From Gymnogyps californianus (Eukaryota > Chordata > Aves > Accipitriformes > Cathartidae), in NCBI RefSeq assembly GCF_018139145.2, contig NC_059500.1, positions 50,710,663-50,774,662 on the forward strand: 64,000 nucleotides of DNA. The letters run 5' to 3'. The translations under genes were made by a program, and so were the position numbers. A model generated the notes under the pieces. That model was given only the letters and a program-made list of their open reading frames with translations, made no database searches and was not told the DNA's origin. Position 1 is the stretch's first letter. Each line of letters opens with the position of its first letter. Below are positions 34,861 to 49,600 of the stretch, piece after piece.

Positions 34861-37800
34861 TTGTAACATCCTCACCCCCTCTCCTCTCCAGTTGCTTAGG
34901 TTCATAGATTTTACTGTAAAATGTAAATAAACTTCTGAAGAGTTTTCTGTTGTTTGCACTCAAATGTTTTCATCTTGGATCAGCTCAGCATCTCGTCATA
35001 AATGTCTGACACCAACAAACTGGGCAGCACTGAAGGACAGCACTGAATACCACACATGGCTGGTTAACCAAGGTCACTTTCTCTCTGAAATAAGGCTGGA
35101 TCTGGAATAGAAGATACTGGTCAGATGAAATGCTCATCTCTCCTACAGCAGGCTACTGATAAAGGCTTTTTAAGTACATTTTCAAAGTAGGCAGGAAGTC
35201 TGGAGCTAGAATACACACGTCTGTTTGTCTGGAGTATCAGAACACAGTATTCATTCGTAAGCTTCATTCCTGAGCACATGAAAAGACATATGATTGTAAT
35301 GATATTGCTTCACGCATTTTTATTCCTGTGAAACAGTATCTTAAAGAGTCATTAAAGGTCAGTGCCAGGAAACAGATCCTTATCAACCAAACTCATAGAG
35401 AATATATAGTGGAACAAGGTTGTCTATTCTGGTAAACCATCTCTTTACACTTCTTCAGTTGCCATAGGCTTGTTCAGTTGTGCGCATTTGAATAAGCACA
35501 TTGCATTTTGACATTTAGGCTATTTCTTCTAATTTTAGCTAGTAGTACAAAGCAAGGCTAATGTAAAGGAGAGCAAAATTCACCTAACAATTTTTTTCCT
35601 GAAAAGGGGGGGAAAAAAAAGAAAATAAAAGAACAGCCTATCATGTTATTGTTTTTCTGGCATACAATAAGCAATAAGCAGTCAAAACTACTGTCTCAAG
35701 GCATCAGTAGACAGCTGCGCAGATTACACCAGTTATCCAGATTTCAGGAAATGGTGCCGGAGTTTCATTAACAGAACATGTGGATGCAGAAGAGTAGGAA
35801 TTTATAAACAACTTATGAAATGACAGGGCAACAAATAACACTGAAGTTAAATGTTGTAAAGCAGATAAATTTCTGTTTGTAATTGGAAGCACAACCAATG
35901 GGAAACTTATTGCTGGAAATCTTTTAATCAGATTATCACATGCAGTGAAATTGATACAAGGTGGTCTTACCGATATTTATCATCCAAATTGTAAAAGTAC
36001 ATAATCATAAGAGCACATAAAAGTTTCTTTTCTCCTAGCGGCACAAACTTCAGTTTTTAGCAAATTACTTCCAACTAGAATTGGTGAATGCAAATATAAA
36101 CATTTAAACCTTAGTGATCTGTTAAATAACCAATTTGCTGTAGTGGTAAAGCAGTGTGCCAGTCTCAGATTATGCAAATCAACATAGCTCCACTGGATTT
36201 AATAACAGATAGAATTGCACTGAGCCTGAGGGAACTTGGCAGTTTACAGTGAAGACTTGGCTCATTTGTGTAGGTTAACCTTTAGTAGACTTATATGCCG
36301 ACTAGAACACCACAAAAGTAATACTTGCAGTTACAAGAAACTGCAGTGATTCCCAGTTAGTTCTATTATGTATTGTCCTAGTCTATATTCTCTCCCTTTT
36401 TGTTAGAGAATTGAAAGTCAAACCAGTGGTCAACATGTAACTCCACTTAGTGCAACCTTACAGAATTGGCAATACCATTCTGAAAGAACAGAAATAAAAA
36501 GACTTTTTTTTCATGGTTTGGATTATACATGAGGTTTCTACACACTCCTTAAATTGTTTAGTCTCCTCCTCGTGTCTTCCCTTTGCTGTGTCGGATTTTG
36601 AAAGCCTCATGCTAAGATACATCTCATATGTAGAAAAATATTATTAATTTTTCTAGGAAATAATGTAGATATTGTACTGTCTTCTACTGTAAGATTGAAA
36701 TCTAGATTAATGATAATTAAAATAGCATTAACCAGTCATCTGTCTTGTGGGCAATAATTTTCTCATCTTCATCCAGAAGACTGAATAATGTTTTTCTCAG
36801 ATTCCTACTAACCACTTTTTTTTTTTTTTACAAATAAGGCTAATTCTATTTTCATTGGAAGAAAATGTATATTAGTTTTCCTGAAAGCCGGACCAGCTAT
36901 AAATTCATATGTAGGAAAAATAAATAAAGCAAAGGACACGATTTTTCTTTGAAGTTTTGGATAACTTGATTAAAAAAAAATTAAATCAAGTCAAATCATA
37001 TGTTAGACTAATTGATATTGCTTTCTTAAAGTACCAGATTTTCATAATTAGTCTCACATAGGCTAGAAACAGTTTAAAGCAGAGTAAATATTTTCAGTCA
37101 TATCTACTTCATAAAATGTGTTAAATACTGTTCCATTCAACTAAACAAAAGTTTTAGCCACTGTACTTAAATGCTTTTAATAATAAGGCTAGTAATTTCT
37201 GAACATGTTCTCCATATTCTCTCGTGTTTCTTGTTCTGGAATTATATCAATGAGCTTAAGTATGGCTGAAAGATGAAATTGCCCTGCAGTGGCTTCTGCA
37301 AAGCAAAGTGCAGAAAATTTAGTCTATGTCTGTAGTTCACGAGTTCACCTTCAGCAGGGAAACTTATATAAGTGATTGGAGTCTTTATTACTTTCACCAA
37401 ACACAGTCTAGTGCCTAGAGATCTGCAGTTTCAAAATGAGGCAATAGAGGTGACAAATGACTGCCTACAGAGAAATGAGTGAGACCTGGAAGAGTGTTGC
37501 AGATAGGCATAAAATGAAAATAAGTAGCACTTGTCTAAGAGTTTGAAATAGCTCCAAAATAACACACATCACCATTGCCTCTTGAAGATATATGTAAGAT
37601 TTGAGAGCAGTATTTCAGAGAAACAGTTGACTGACAAAGGTGCAAGATTGGGTAGAGCTTCCAGAAAGTAGAAAAAGTGTTGTTTTTTTTTCTCCTGAAG
37701 TTACAGAGCGATACATACAAAGAGCCTGGAGTAACGAATTTTACTTGTAAGTGACTGTTGATGAAATCTGACTTGTTTAGCAGCCTAAGATGAAGGAAGT

Positions 37801-40800
37801 AGGGTATGTTATAGACCTAGGGACAAACTTGATATTAAAGCTGGCTTTGTGTTTTGAGCATATACAGTGAAGATATTGTTTTGACTGGCACACTGCAATG
37901 GCAGCTGGGCACTGTAAAACTCTGAACTTTAGTATAGGAAATTGTGTAACATACTTTCATACGGTCATTGAAATGGCTGTTGATGAGGCCTGGGGGGGTG
38001 TCTCTGCACACAGAGATTGAGTTTACAGGAATTAAGGTGTCCGTCAACAACAGCACCATGCACCTGCCACCCTACCCCATGCTCTCCTCTATCCACCTGC
38101 CAATGCAGTGTTCAGGAATTCCTTCTCCTCTGCCCCCACTCTGAGGAGCTACTTATCAAGAAGGCTAGCATTATATGCTTTGTTTTTATTGTAGATGTCT
38201 TTTGGGCAAGATCCTGAGCTACTGAAGTAAATGGGAGTTTTTTTACTAATTTAAAAATCAGCAACGAAAAAGCCATAATCCAAACAAACCTGAAGTAAAA
38301 CAAACCCCAAACAAGCTAGCTGATTCTGTTGATTTATATTATCCTCTTTCCTGCCCTTTCAGATCAAATCATCTTCAAGGACGAAAATAGTGTTTGTCTA
38401 ACACATTTTATCCATTACAAAGCACCATGAAATTGAAGGCACAAGAGGCCAGATCATTGTTTGGAGTAAACTGTCATAGCTCCAACAAATTATACTGTTC
38501 AGGATGTGGCCATTGATGTCCAAGAAGCTACAGTGATTTGTATTTAGTGAGAATCAAGTCCTCTGTGCTTCAAGAAACTGAATCTGTATTTTCTTCTTTG
38601 CTGAAATGGTTTTTGTTGTTTGCTTGAAAAAAAATCTTCCAATGTTATAAGGTGAAAGACGTGCTGGATTATACTTACTGTCATGTGACATTTTGTTCAA
38701 GCCCTTGAAAATGCAAAAAATACTGGCAGAAGATTCATTTTTTCTTAAATTTGTGTTATTCCATTGATAGCCACATAGCCTCCAGTGTGAAGCAAGTAAT
38801 TAGTGTACTGGGTAATAATGATCAATATCTTAAGTTTCACAGATAAAAATACTTTGTAGAGAATTATTGTACCAAGCTAATATATTATTGCTTTGTAAAT
38901 TATCTTTAAAGAGTAATTACTGACATATTTGCAAAGTAGGTGAAAAACAGAAGCTCAGTGCAAGGAAAGCCACTTAGCTATTTATAGAGAAGACACAACT
39001 AACTCATAGCTACTGTCTCCAGGGTCAATGCTTTTCTCAGAGCCCACGGAAATTAATAGCAGTCTTTCTTTTGACTTTGCTGGACTGTAGACTAGGTCCA
39101 TCACAACTGACAGAAATTCCTAATATGCAACCACAAATGGCTTGCTCTAAGAAACAGAATGTTAAATCCCTCCTGCCAAGCTTTATGAGTTAGCTTAATA
39201 GCTTTGAAGAAAATCACTTAACTTTTGTGTGTTAAATGGATGAAGATCTTCTGGTGTTAAGTAAACTTTATGATATTTTTTGTCATGCCAATAGCTTCGG
39301 AAGTGTTTTCAGTTGCTGAGTTAGAAGTTGATGCTGGTGCATTGGAAATCAAGACTAAAAGACATGAGTGAAATGCTTCTTGATTAGAGGAAAAAGAAGT
39401 GCTTGTTATTGTTCTTAAAAACTATATATCGCCATACAAAGCATTATTTTGCATTTTTACAGCTACCTTAGATCAGCTCTCACAATTTAGTCAAAATGCA
39501 TGAGGAAAAGCAAGGGAGGCTGCTGCGAGTGATAATGTTAATGACGTAACAGTGGCAGTCTGTCCTTTAAGACTACCCTTTGCTGCTGCACAGTGCTAAC
39601 TTTTTACTTACTGGAAGAAATATCTGCACATCCGTTTTGAAACTGAAGTTCATATTTGTTATTTATGAATATCAAAGTTCTAGTGACACTTTTTTGCAAC
39701 AAAATGACGGAGTCCTTGATCAACACTAGTCTGAACAACTATATTATACCCATTTAATGTGTCTCAGTATTTTCAGTCAAATAGGATAGTTCCCTTCATT
39801 TCAAGATACATACTGTTTTATGGTGCTGTTACTGAGCCATCCGTTCTGAAAATGGGGCAGTGTTTCATTCCAGTCGTGACTGAAGTTGATATATGTTAAA
39901 AATTGATGTTAAGGAGTACTAAGTCCCATAACTGTTACTAAAGCCCTTGGGAATTTCATTACTGAGCAGTCCTGAAAAATCTCACTGATACTTGATAGCA
40001 TCAAGGTCACAGATCAGGTCTAAACCCTTGATGTACCTGATAATCTGTAGAGGATATTCGTATTATCCCCTACTGTATATTATGAACTATCTTATTAGCC
40101 TGAAAAAACTTGTTTCTTTTATAAAAACATATTAGACACTGCAACATATTAGAAACTCTATACATTAAAATCTAACAAGCTAGGAATACAGTTTTAACTT
40201 TTCTACACATTTACTCCATTTCTTAGTGTTGTCTAGGTGGTTTTAGGTTTCTGTTTTTGTTGTGTTTCAAAAGAAAATCTCCCTGAGCAAACCAGAAAGA
40301 AATGCTGACTCAACTTCTGTTCTGTGGGCAGTTAATGAAAGACAACATGATGAAATATTTTTGATGGTGAAACTGTCACCAGTTGCTCACAAACTCTTAA
40401 TTGAAGATTTAAAAATGAGACAGGACACATTAAAGCTAAACCCTACGGGGTCTCACTTAGCAGAAAAAATCAACCATGAAATCTGTTTCCACTACTAATG
40501 GTCAAAACCGTATATGTGCATTTCAGGCAAGGATCACAGACTACTTCTAAATGCTGTGAGCACTAATGACTTCAATATGCAGAAAGGTTTACTGGTATGT
40601 CACAGATATCCTTTAAAACTTCATGATATTATCTATTGACTAGAAGGCTCTGTGATAACTTCCGAAGAAAATGGTGGAGCAAAGAACTCAAGAGGATCAA
40701 AAAAGCATGTAGGGCAAATATGTGTGTAATGAGGACAGACATATATAACTTTAGATAATTTTGAGCTATTTGCTGAACAAAATATTCCTAAGAAGGGTGA

Positions 40801-41240
40801 TTACTGTAAATGCATTTTCAGTTTTTCAGAGTAAGTTGATCTTTTTAGCTAATAATCTTTCTGTCATTGATTCTGTGTCAGACCTAAATGAGAGGGCATT
40901 TAGCCATAGTTTGTTGCTTATATCTATCTGCATTTTTAAACAAACTTGTTGATATGCTTGTGATAGATTTTAGAAGAAAAAAATATCCTCTTTTTAAGAT
41001 TATTATAATCATACGGACTTCCAATAATTCTATTCCACCTTCTTTTAACTAGACACTTTATTAATTTTTCCATATATGTTTTTCCTGGGATTGATGTGAG
41101 GTTGACCAGACTAGTCTGGCCTCATTTTTTCTTTTACATGCTATTTCACCATCAGTACACTTCCAGCCTGCTGGAATCTCAAGCAGAAATGATCCCTCAC
41201 AGAATTTTCAGTCTTGTTTTTAATAGCAATACCTATTTGT
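34861..41240. other. Long AT-rich intergenic tract, no gene recognised
   Basis: Over 6 kb with no recognisable coding exon, RNA or young repeat. 41,000-41,240 vaguely resembles an old antisense LINE remnant (TGATGTGAGGTTGACCAG). Confidence 0.5.
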
Positions 41241-42260
41241 TGTTGCATCTTGCAAAGTTCTTAACACGAGCAACATCCTGTTTCAATGCTACTTACATGC
41301 ATTTTGCAAAACTTTTCGGCATATATAAAGAACATTTCCTGTTCATCTAGGTATAGACTTGAACGCAGGGAAAACAATGACCTCATCTCTAAAAAAATAT
41401 TGTCAAATGCAAGAAGTGTAAGACGGCCTCCCCGAAAATTTAATCTAGTACACAAAGAAGACATTTCTACTAGTAAAAGAGAATAATAAAATTCCTATCT
41501 AATGTTGCAGTTTCTTTACACTTTCTAGGGCTTTTTGAATGCATTGCAGCATTTTTGAGGTACTATGTCTGTCTTTTTCCAGACGAAAGTTCCTTTCTCG
41601 GTTCACAGTTTAATCTGTGCTGCTTCCTCCCATAAGACTGCAAGTGCATCAATCATGTTTCATATTGCATTTTTAAGGCAGGGTGTGGGTGGCACTGGGG
41701 TCATTGATAAATTGATCAATTAATTTTTATTATTATTGCATTTAGAATCCTTGCCTAGGAACCAATGGTGTCAAATACTGTAAAAAACACAGAACAAAAT
41801 CAAACCTGACATAAGATAAGCAACTGTAGCGTACAGAAACAGAAAAAACCACTTACACGGGACAATAGTTGTCATGCTAAAAGGGTGTAGCTTCAGCAGA
41901 CTACTTATTACTGGTCTTTTTAGTGGACATTGCAGCTAGGAAAATTTGAAGAAAATAAATGAAAAAATATTATGTGTTGGTACAGGTGATCCTGCCAAGT
42001 CTGAATGACAACCTAAGAAAAAGCAGAATGCATTCAAAAAAAGGAAAATGATGTCTGACCCCGTGCGCAGATAAAAATAGGTAACATGGTCATTCCAGGT
42101 AGTGAATGAAACATGGTCAGTAGGGAGGGAAATAGGCAGGGAAGGCTCTTTCAGGGGAAGAAAATTAACTTTTGTTTGATAGGGCAGGGAAGTCAATGCA
42201 AAGGAAGAAGAAATGTTGACATGAAATTAGCAAAGACCATGTAGCATTTGAATATGACTC

Positions 42261-43345
42261 TGTGGTGGGTCAGGTGCCCACCAAAGCGGCTCTATCAACT
42301 GGACAGGGGAGAGAAAATATAACGAAAGGCTCGGGGGTCAAGGTAAGGACAGGGAGATCACTCAGCAATTACCGTCATGGGCAAAACAGACTCGACTTGG
42401 GGAAAAAAAGTAATTTAATTTATTACCAGTCAAATCAGCGTAGGATAATGAGAAATAAAACCAAATCTTAAAAACACCTTCCCCCCACCCCTCCCTTCTT
42501 CCTGGGCTCAACTTTACCCCCGAATTCTCTGCATCCTCCCCCACAGCAGCGCAGGGGGATGGGGAATGGGGGTTGCAGTCAGTTCATCACACGTTGTCTC
42601 TGCCGCTCCTTCCTCCTCAGGGGGAGGACTCCTCACACTCATCCCCTGCTCTAGTGTGGGGTCCCTCCCACGGGAGACAGTCCTCCATGAACTTCTCCAA
42701 CGTGAGTCCTTCCCATGGGCTACAGTTCTTACAAACTGCTGCAGAGTGGGTTCCTTCCATGGGGTGCAGTCCTTCAGGAAGAGGCTGCTCCAGCACAGGT
42801 CCCCCATGGGGTCAGAAGTCCTGCCAGCAAACCTGCTCCAGCGCGGGCTTCCCACATGGCCACAGCCTCCTTTGGGCATCCACCTGCTCCAGTGTGGGAT
42901 CCTCCATGGGCTGCAGGTGTATATCTGCTCCACTGTTAACCTCCATGGGCTGCATGGGGACGGCCTGCCTCACCAGGGTCTTCATCACGGGCTGCAGGGG
43001 ATTGTCTGCTTTGGTGCCTGGAGCACCTCTTCCTCCTCCTTCTTTACTGACCTTGGTGCCTACAGAGTTTTTTCTCTCACATATTCTCACTCCTCTCTCC
43101 AGCTGTTTCTTTCACATATTCTCGCTCCTCCAGCTGCTTTTTTGCAGCAGTTTTTCCCCTTCTTAAATTTGTTATCACAGAGGCGCTACCACCGTCGCTG
43201 ATGGGCTCGGCCTTGGCCAGCGGCGGGTCCATCTTGGAGCCGGCTGGCACTGGCTCTATCGGACACAGGGGAATCTTCTAGCAGCTTCTCACAGAAGCTA
43301 CCCCTGTACCCGCCCCCCCAAACCTTGCCACACAAACCCAATACA
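42261..43345 (-). mobile_element. Solo LTR (about 1.1 kb) of a common avian ERV family, minus orientation
   Basis: On the minus strand it begins TGTATTGGGTTTGTGTGG and ends ACCCACCACA (TG...CA). AATAAA is at 42,419-42,424 (minus). It is flanked by GACTC (42,256-42,260) and CACTC (43,346-43,350), a 4-5 base target duplication with one mismatch. The middle is a degenerate array of GGAGCAG-containing units with CCCATGG. I recognise it as a widespread neoavian LTR family. Open frames of up to 211 codons through it are by-products of this array. The same family recurs at the right edge of the window. Confidence 0.88.
42600..42960 (-). repeat. Degenerate minisatellite inside the LTR
   Basis: Imperfect units of roughly 50-65 bases, each with a CTGGAGCAG-type and a CCCATGG/CCCGTGG-type word, repeated about six or seven times on the minus strand. 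Confidence 0.65.
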
Positions 43346-45929
43346 CACTCCAATCTGAAAACTTCACATGCTCATATCAAAGAGAAAAATGTCCATAACC
43401 GTCACCCTGTGAAATAGTTAATTGTAAAGCGGGGGTTGCAAACAATGTAGATTGTGTCCATGTGCAATACAAGAGGGTTTGGTTCTCAACCTGCATTAAG
43501 TATTATTCACTGTTGGCCCCAGAATAAGTTGTAGTAACTAGTGAGTTAATTTAGACAAATATATTTCATTATGCCCTACTGATAGAGAAACACAGTATTT
43601 ATAAGGGAGTGTACCACTGGGAATAACATTATGTCAATTAGAGAAAAAGTAATATTCAGTTTAAAAATACCTGGATGTTTGAGAACAAATGTCAGATTTA
43701 GTGATGTGATTCCAGTGTTTGAAAAGCTGTTCAGTAATGTAAAAGCTGAATTAGAGTTTAAGCAAGACTCAACTCTACCACTTATCATCTACAGCAGATA
43801 TATTAAATCTGTAACGAATTTGCAAGAAAGAGAAAGTTGTTGAGCCTGAAGAAAGCTGGATTTTTTTCTCCTGCAGAAAAAAGTGTTACTGTGGTCTGGT
43901 ATAAAGCCATACATGGACAATATATTTAAAAACTGTCATTTCTATAAAGAGAAATAAAACATATCACTTAAAAATACCTAACAATTCTTGCCCCATCTCT
44001 GTGTGTACCTCACATATCCAAGAATGCCTGTTCTCATTAGGAAAGACAGACTTGTCAAAGAGGCTGTAAATTAATCTTGATGTCAAAATTTTAAACAAAC
44101 CTGTTTCTTTTAAAACTAAATATAGCACTCTTAATTTTGTATATATTTGCAATTAATACTTGTTATGGCAAGATATGACACTCAGAGAAAAAAGAAAGGT
44201 ACAACTTTTCAGAAATAAAAGGTGACGTGCTTTGGAGTTGTGCTCACCAGGACATTTCCAAAGGAGCAAGTTATCTTGGACTTCTGTGGCCACAGAGTGC
44301 TCTGAATGCAGCAATGATGTAATTTTGGCAGCAAGAGTCCATACAATAGACTGCTCACATGCAGGAATCATGTAATGAATTTAGATTGTTAGCTCAATAA
44401 ATATTAAGAGTGGATGATAGGATGGACTTCAGTAGGGCTTTTTCACAGTATTTCACCAAACACATTATTTTTACATCTGCCTTTATAAATAAACATGGTC
44501 AGAAAAAGTGAACCTAAATAAATGTAAGTTATATATGTATTTTTTACTGTTACTGGAGACAGAAAAAGAGGACTGATTGATAACCATATTTTGTACTGTT
44601 TTTCAGAAAAGATGTTTATTGAAAGAACAGGAATTTAGAGATACTGTCAGAAACAATTTAATCAATGTGACAGAGAATAGAGCCTGTTGCCCACCTGTCT
44701 GAAAACATGCCATTGAGTATCTGGGGTGGGGGGGGGGGAAGGAAAGAAGTCAGATGTGTGGATGGCTTTCTCCTCCACTTCATGAAGACCTCTTCAGTGA
44801 GATGTCCTGGAAATAGGATTGCTGAAGTGGTACAGATTTCATTCAGAGCACCTCCGCCTCATTGCCCTGATCCCTTCAAATTGCAATGAACTCTCATAAC
44901 TGTATTTCAACATTAGTCTGGAAGCTCAGCTGGTACTAAAAGGCAATTGTAGCTGTGTATCAGTGATCAGCAATTTCTGCAAGAAGGCTCTGACAATTGA
45001 GAGCTACTGGCATGCTTGAATTTTGGAGTCCCTGCATTATAGGTCAGAAAGAAAGGCAATTTTCTACTTGAAAGCATCCAAGTCTTTTGATTTTGTGTGT
45101 TTCACTAAGATTATCTATTTCTTCAGACTGTTTTTGCTTTTAAGGGTTGAATTGAAAGAGGATGATACACTATACATAAGAGAACAGAAATACCTGTTAA
45201 GGCTCAACATGATGGCCAATATAGATCAGGCACCAAGACTAGGATTTATAATGTCTAGCTGTGGATGTCAACATATGACCTAGTCACTGTAGGCTCATTT
45301 TACAGTCAACAGAAAGAAACAGGTACTTTCAGAATGCAATGTATCTCATTCTAAAATAAATGTATAAACCAGATCGGATGAATCATATTCTATTTCCCAC
45401 CACTTCCTGCAATGAGAGCGACACACAGCTAATTTGGGTGTAGAAGACTAAAGTCAGCTGACATGAATCGAACCTTGAGCTCCTGACTAATAGTTTTATT
45501 CAACAAATCCTACTGACATTTATTTACACTGTACATTTGACATGCTTTTGCATGTGTAAAAATTTTTGAATTTCAGTTAGACCTTATAAAGATCATACGA
45601 AGTGACTCTTTAAGACATTTAAAGTGTTTTTTCTTCTATTAAATGATGTCTTTAACATTAGACATAATAAGTTTCTCAGCAATAAAAGCAATTATTCATG
45701 AAGATCAATTAGTATCTTACTTTTAGTAAAACTATGCTACAGTTATGATATGCTTTGGGTGGCTGCAAACCTAGATGCAGTGTTAGCATTTTTGCAAAAG
45801 TTAAAATATTTGGTCTCTTTATTAACAGGCAGTATGGTGGTATATGTAAGATTTGCATCATACCTGCAATGTGAGAGTTTGGGATATCTTTGGCAAATAA
45901 ATGATTAAATGAGGTTTGCTACCAAATAT
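43346..45929. other. Intergenic, no gene recognised
   Basis: AT-rich, with a G-rich patch at about 44,722-44,740. Nothing recognised. Confidence 0.5.
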
Positions 45930-46634
45930 GACAACCTAGCTGGAAAGCAGCTTGGCAGAAAAGGACCTAGGGGTCCTGGTGGACACCAAGTTGAATATGA
46001 GCTAGCAATGTGCCCTTGCCACAAAGAAGGCAAATGGGATCCTAGGATGCATTAGACAAAGTATTGCCAGCAGGTCAAGGGAGGTGATGCTTCTGCTTTA
46101 TTCAGCACTGATGAGGCCACACCTGGAGTACTGTGTCCAGTTCTGGGCTCCTCAATACAAGGTAGACATGGACATACCGGAGAGAGTCCAATGGAGGGCC
46201 TTGAAGATGTTGAAGGGACTGGAGCATTTCTTCTGTAAAGAAAGGCTGAGAGGGCTGGGACTGTTCAGCCTGGAGAAGAGAAGGCTCAGGGAGATCGTAT
46301 CAATGTATCCCATTGCTTGGAAAGGGAAGAGAGAGTGTAAAGAAGACAGAGCCAGGCTCTTTTCAGTTGTGCCCAGTGACAGGACAAGAGGCAATGGACA
46401 CAGACTGAAATACAGGAGATTCCCTCTGAACATCACTTTGTTACAGTGAGGATGACCAAGCACTAGACCAGGTTGCCCAGAGACGCTGTGGACTCTCCAT
46501 CTTTGGAGATATTCAAAAGCTGCCTGGACATGGTCCTGGGCGATCATCTCCAGGTGACCCTGCTTGAGCAGAGGATTTGGACCAGAAGACCGCAGAGGTC
46601 CCTTCCAACTTCAGTCATTCTGAGATTCTATGAA
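45930..46634 (+). mobile_element. CR1 LINE 3' fragment, plus orientation
   Basis: 5'-truncated CR1: ORF2 C-terminal coding ([28 protein letters not shown]) in broken frames, then 3' sequence ending GATTCTATGA, the typical CR1 end. Confidence 0.9.
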
Positions 46635-49600
46635 ATATGCTTTACAAGGTCCTGAAAAAGTATTCTTTGAAGACTACAGTGATGAATAATAGCAATAGAT
46701 GACAATCTTTTATATTTTTCTTTCTATACAAAGCCATTTATTGCTATGATAATGGCTGGTAATACCCACAATTTAAACTTAAAAAGACATACTTTAAAAC
46801 ATGAAATACATAGATGGGAATGGTCATAAGTAATATGTAAACCTGCAGTTTGTACCGCCTTATTTTAGATATAGGGAACAGTCTCAAGCCAGAAAGTACA
46901 CTGGTATTTCAGCTCATGAATTCCAAACTAGGTTAGTCATTTTAGAGGATTTTCCAAGCTTTCCCAAGTGTTACTAAATAGCAAACATTGGTAATTTGTG
47001 ATTTGTCTAGACTATGAGTTGTAAGGCCCAGAAAGGCTCTCTGTCTTGAATGCTGGAGGATGACAGCCACTTACTCATGGAGAAACGGCTGCGAGTGTTT
47101 TCAAAGAGCAGGCAGGTGTCAGGCTTGTAGGATGAGTCTTCAGTGTTATTATTGTTCAGTTAGTACACTAGGGGCTACTTTCTTCTGTGTGGGTCTCTCT
47201 ACAGGGGATAGACCATGTCTTTATCTGGGAATGGTCCAACTACAAGAGGCTTCCTTGTTGGGGAAGAGACCCAGTTTTCTATAACAAATTCCTGTATTGA
47301 GTTAGAAATGTTAATAAAGGTAGAGCTGCTTTACTTAAAACAAGGTAAGAAAATATACATACTTCTAGTCATGAAGAAATTCCTTTGAACATTTCTCAGT
47401 TTTATTCAAAGTCACATGAAACATATTAAAAATTAGAAATGTTTGAGTTAAAAGAAAAAAGAGTGACTACTTTTGTCTTTTTCCCACGCTTTTGACGTAA
47501 GCAACACTTTTATCATCTTCTACTCATAATATAAAAGTAATGCCTAGGAAAAAAGCAGTGTCATTCATTGGACTTACATCATTAAAGTATTCCTCAGACT
47601 GTTCTTTTTAGTGTGCCTAAGTTCCTTTGGGCAGCAATGATATGACACATTCATATTTTACACAGCTGTGAAATTCTAGGAAAGTTATTTCTGTTTTATA
47701 CAAGAAGAAGTAAGATTGGATTCATATGTCCCTGACCAAATTAATCACATCTTAACAAATAGTTCCAGCAAGGATTGTCTTTACCAATATGTAATTCATT
47801 ATCATTGTGCAAAATCCACTTAATTCTCAATAATTAAGTGTCAGGAATTACAACTATGCATCTTAAAGAAATGAAATAAGTATCATTATCTGATTTTCAC
47901 CTAAACCACATTGTAATAGTGAAAAGATTAAAATGAATAAATAGAAGATAAACTCAAATGGTAGGCTGGATATTTATATTCTTTAAAAATAGGGACAGTG
48001 ATTGATGTGAACAATATGTGCAAATGAAAAAAAAATTGCTATTAGAGTAGCAAAATCTTATAAGAACATTTAAAACAAGTGTAAATTGTGTAGTGGAGTA
48101 ATAGGTACTTTATTAAAGCGTCATGATAAAGTCAAATTGAGAGGTTAATGGTGCTGCAGTCCAAGACCCCTGAGGCAAATCTAAGTGAGAGACCAAACTG
48201 GTCATCTGCAGGTCTTAGCATGAGCAAGAAAGGAAAAATAACTACTTCTATTCAGTCCCCATATAATGTCCTGGTTTTTGTTCCTCAGCAAGCCTGTTGC
48301 TCAAGGCCTGTGTAGCTGGAAAGCAAATCTGAATAATAAATTAATGTATGCAGACCCTCTTTCTCAAACAGTTTTTGATGCTCAGGAAACTGAGCAAGCA
48401 GACAACTAAGCCATATCTATTTTCAAATCCAAGTGTAAGCAAAAACTCAGGCGTGTTGGATATTACAAGGGTGTCAGCTTAGCAGCTGTCAGCAGCACAG
48501 ACTTCCCTGCATTCAGCTTTCCTGTCCACTATGCATGTGATATCTTCTCCTAGGCACTTTCATCTCCCAGAGATAAGACCCGAAAAAGAGGGAAGTTATT
48601 TAGAGAATCCACTGGAATTTATAAACATTGAAATACCCCACTATTAAACTGCAGAGGATAAGAAGAAAAAGGGTAAAATAAATTGTGTGATTATTTCCAC
48701 CTAACAGGAGCAGAATAAAGTTTGAAACTAAGTAAGACTTTTCCCTGATCTAAAGTAAGACAAGAAAAAAAATTGTTTTTTTCTCTAACATGTTTAGGTT
48801 CTGTATAAATTGATTCAGACTAATGCTAAAGAGCAGCAGAATCCAATGCAAGCTAAAATTGCTGGTAAATACACATCATCTTCGTTTAAAGCTTTTAGAA
48901 CATCTTTGATTTGGAGAAAAGCTATTGGAGCTTTGTACAATTGTTTTAAGCTCTGTCTCACTTTCCATCATGAAATATTTCAAAGAGTTTTAAAATTAAA
49001 ACTGCTGATTGCCCCACTACTTTTTTTATTCTTGTATTTTGTGTAAATGTCACACTAGGTCTTAAACTCCTGAACACTGGCAGAAATTATACATGTTCAC
49101 TGTAGATATTAAACATTTAGAGTTGGATCATGTGATGGCTGGAGTAGGAGATTGGAATTCTTACAGGTATTAAGACAGATATGGGCAGGCATTGACACCA
49201 GTCATGAGTTTATCTCATGGAAAAGGTTTATTGCAGAACACCAAAAAGGAAGCATGTGAAATAGACTGTTTCATTAAAAAGTAAGTTAAGCAGTGCAATT
49301 TTTTTATTTTTCTGAAAGGGCATTTTAAACAAAGATCTTTGTTTTACGCCCCATGATAAGATCTGACTTCTTTTCCATAAAAGAGATCTCTGTAGTAATC
49401 ATCGTCAACACTGAGGTCATCTCATGGGTGGAAAATGAGCACTGTTTCCCAAGTGATAGAACTGAGCCTGGCTAAACTATGATTACAGGTTTCTTGTTAT
49501 CTGGATCTACTTTAATTTCAACCTATAAATTACACTACTCTTTTCCCTGAACAACACTGAAGGTCTGATTTTTAGAGATATTGAGCATTCAGACCTCAAA

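Noticed and set aside
42566..43201. A 211-codon plus-strand frame and a 197-codon companion at 42.57-43.20 kb
   Set aside because: Both lie wholly inside the minus-strand LTR and come from its internal repeat array.
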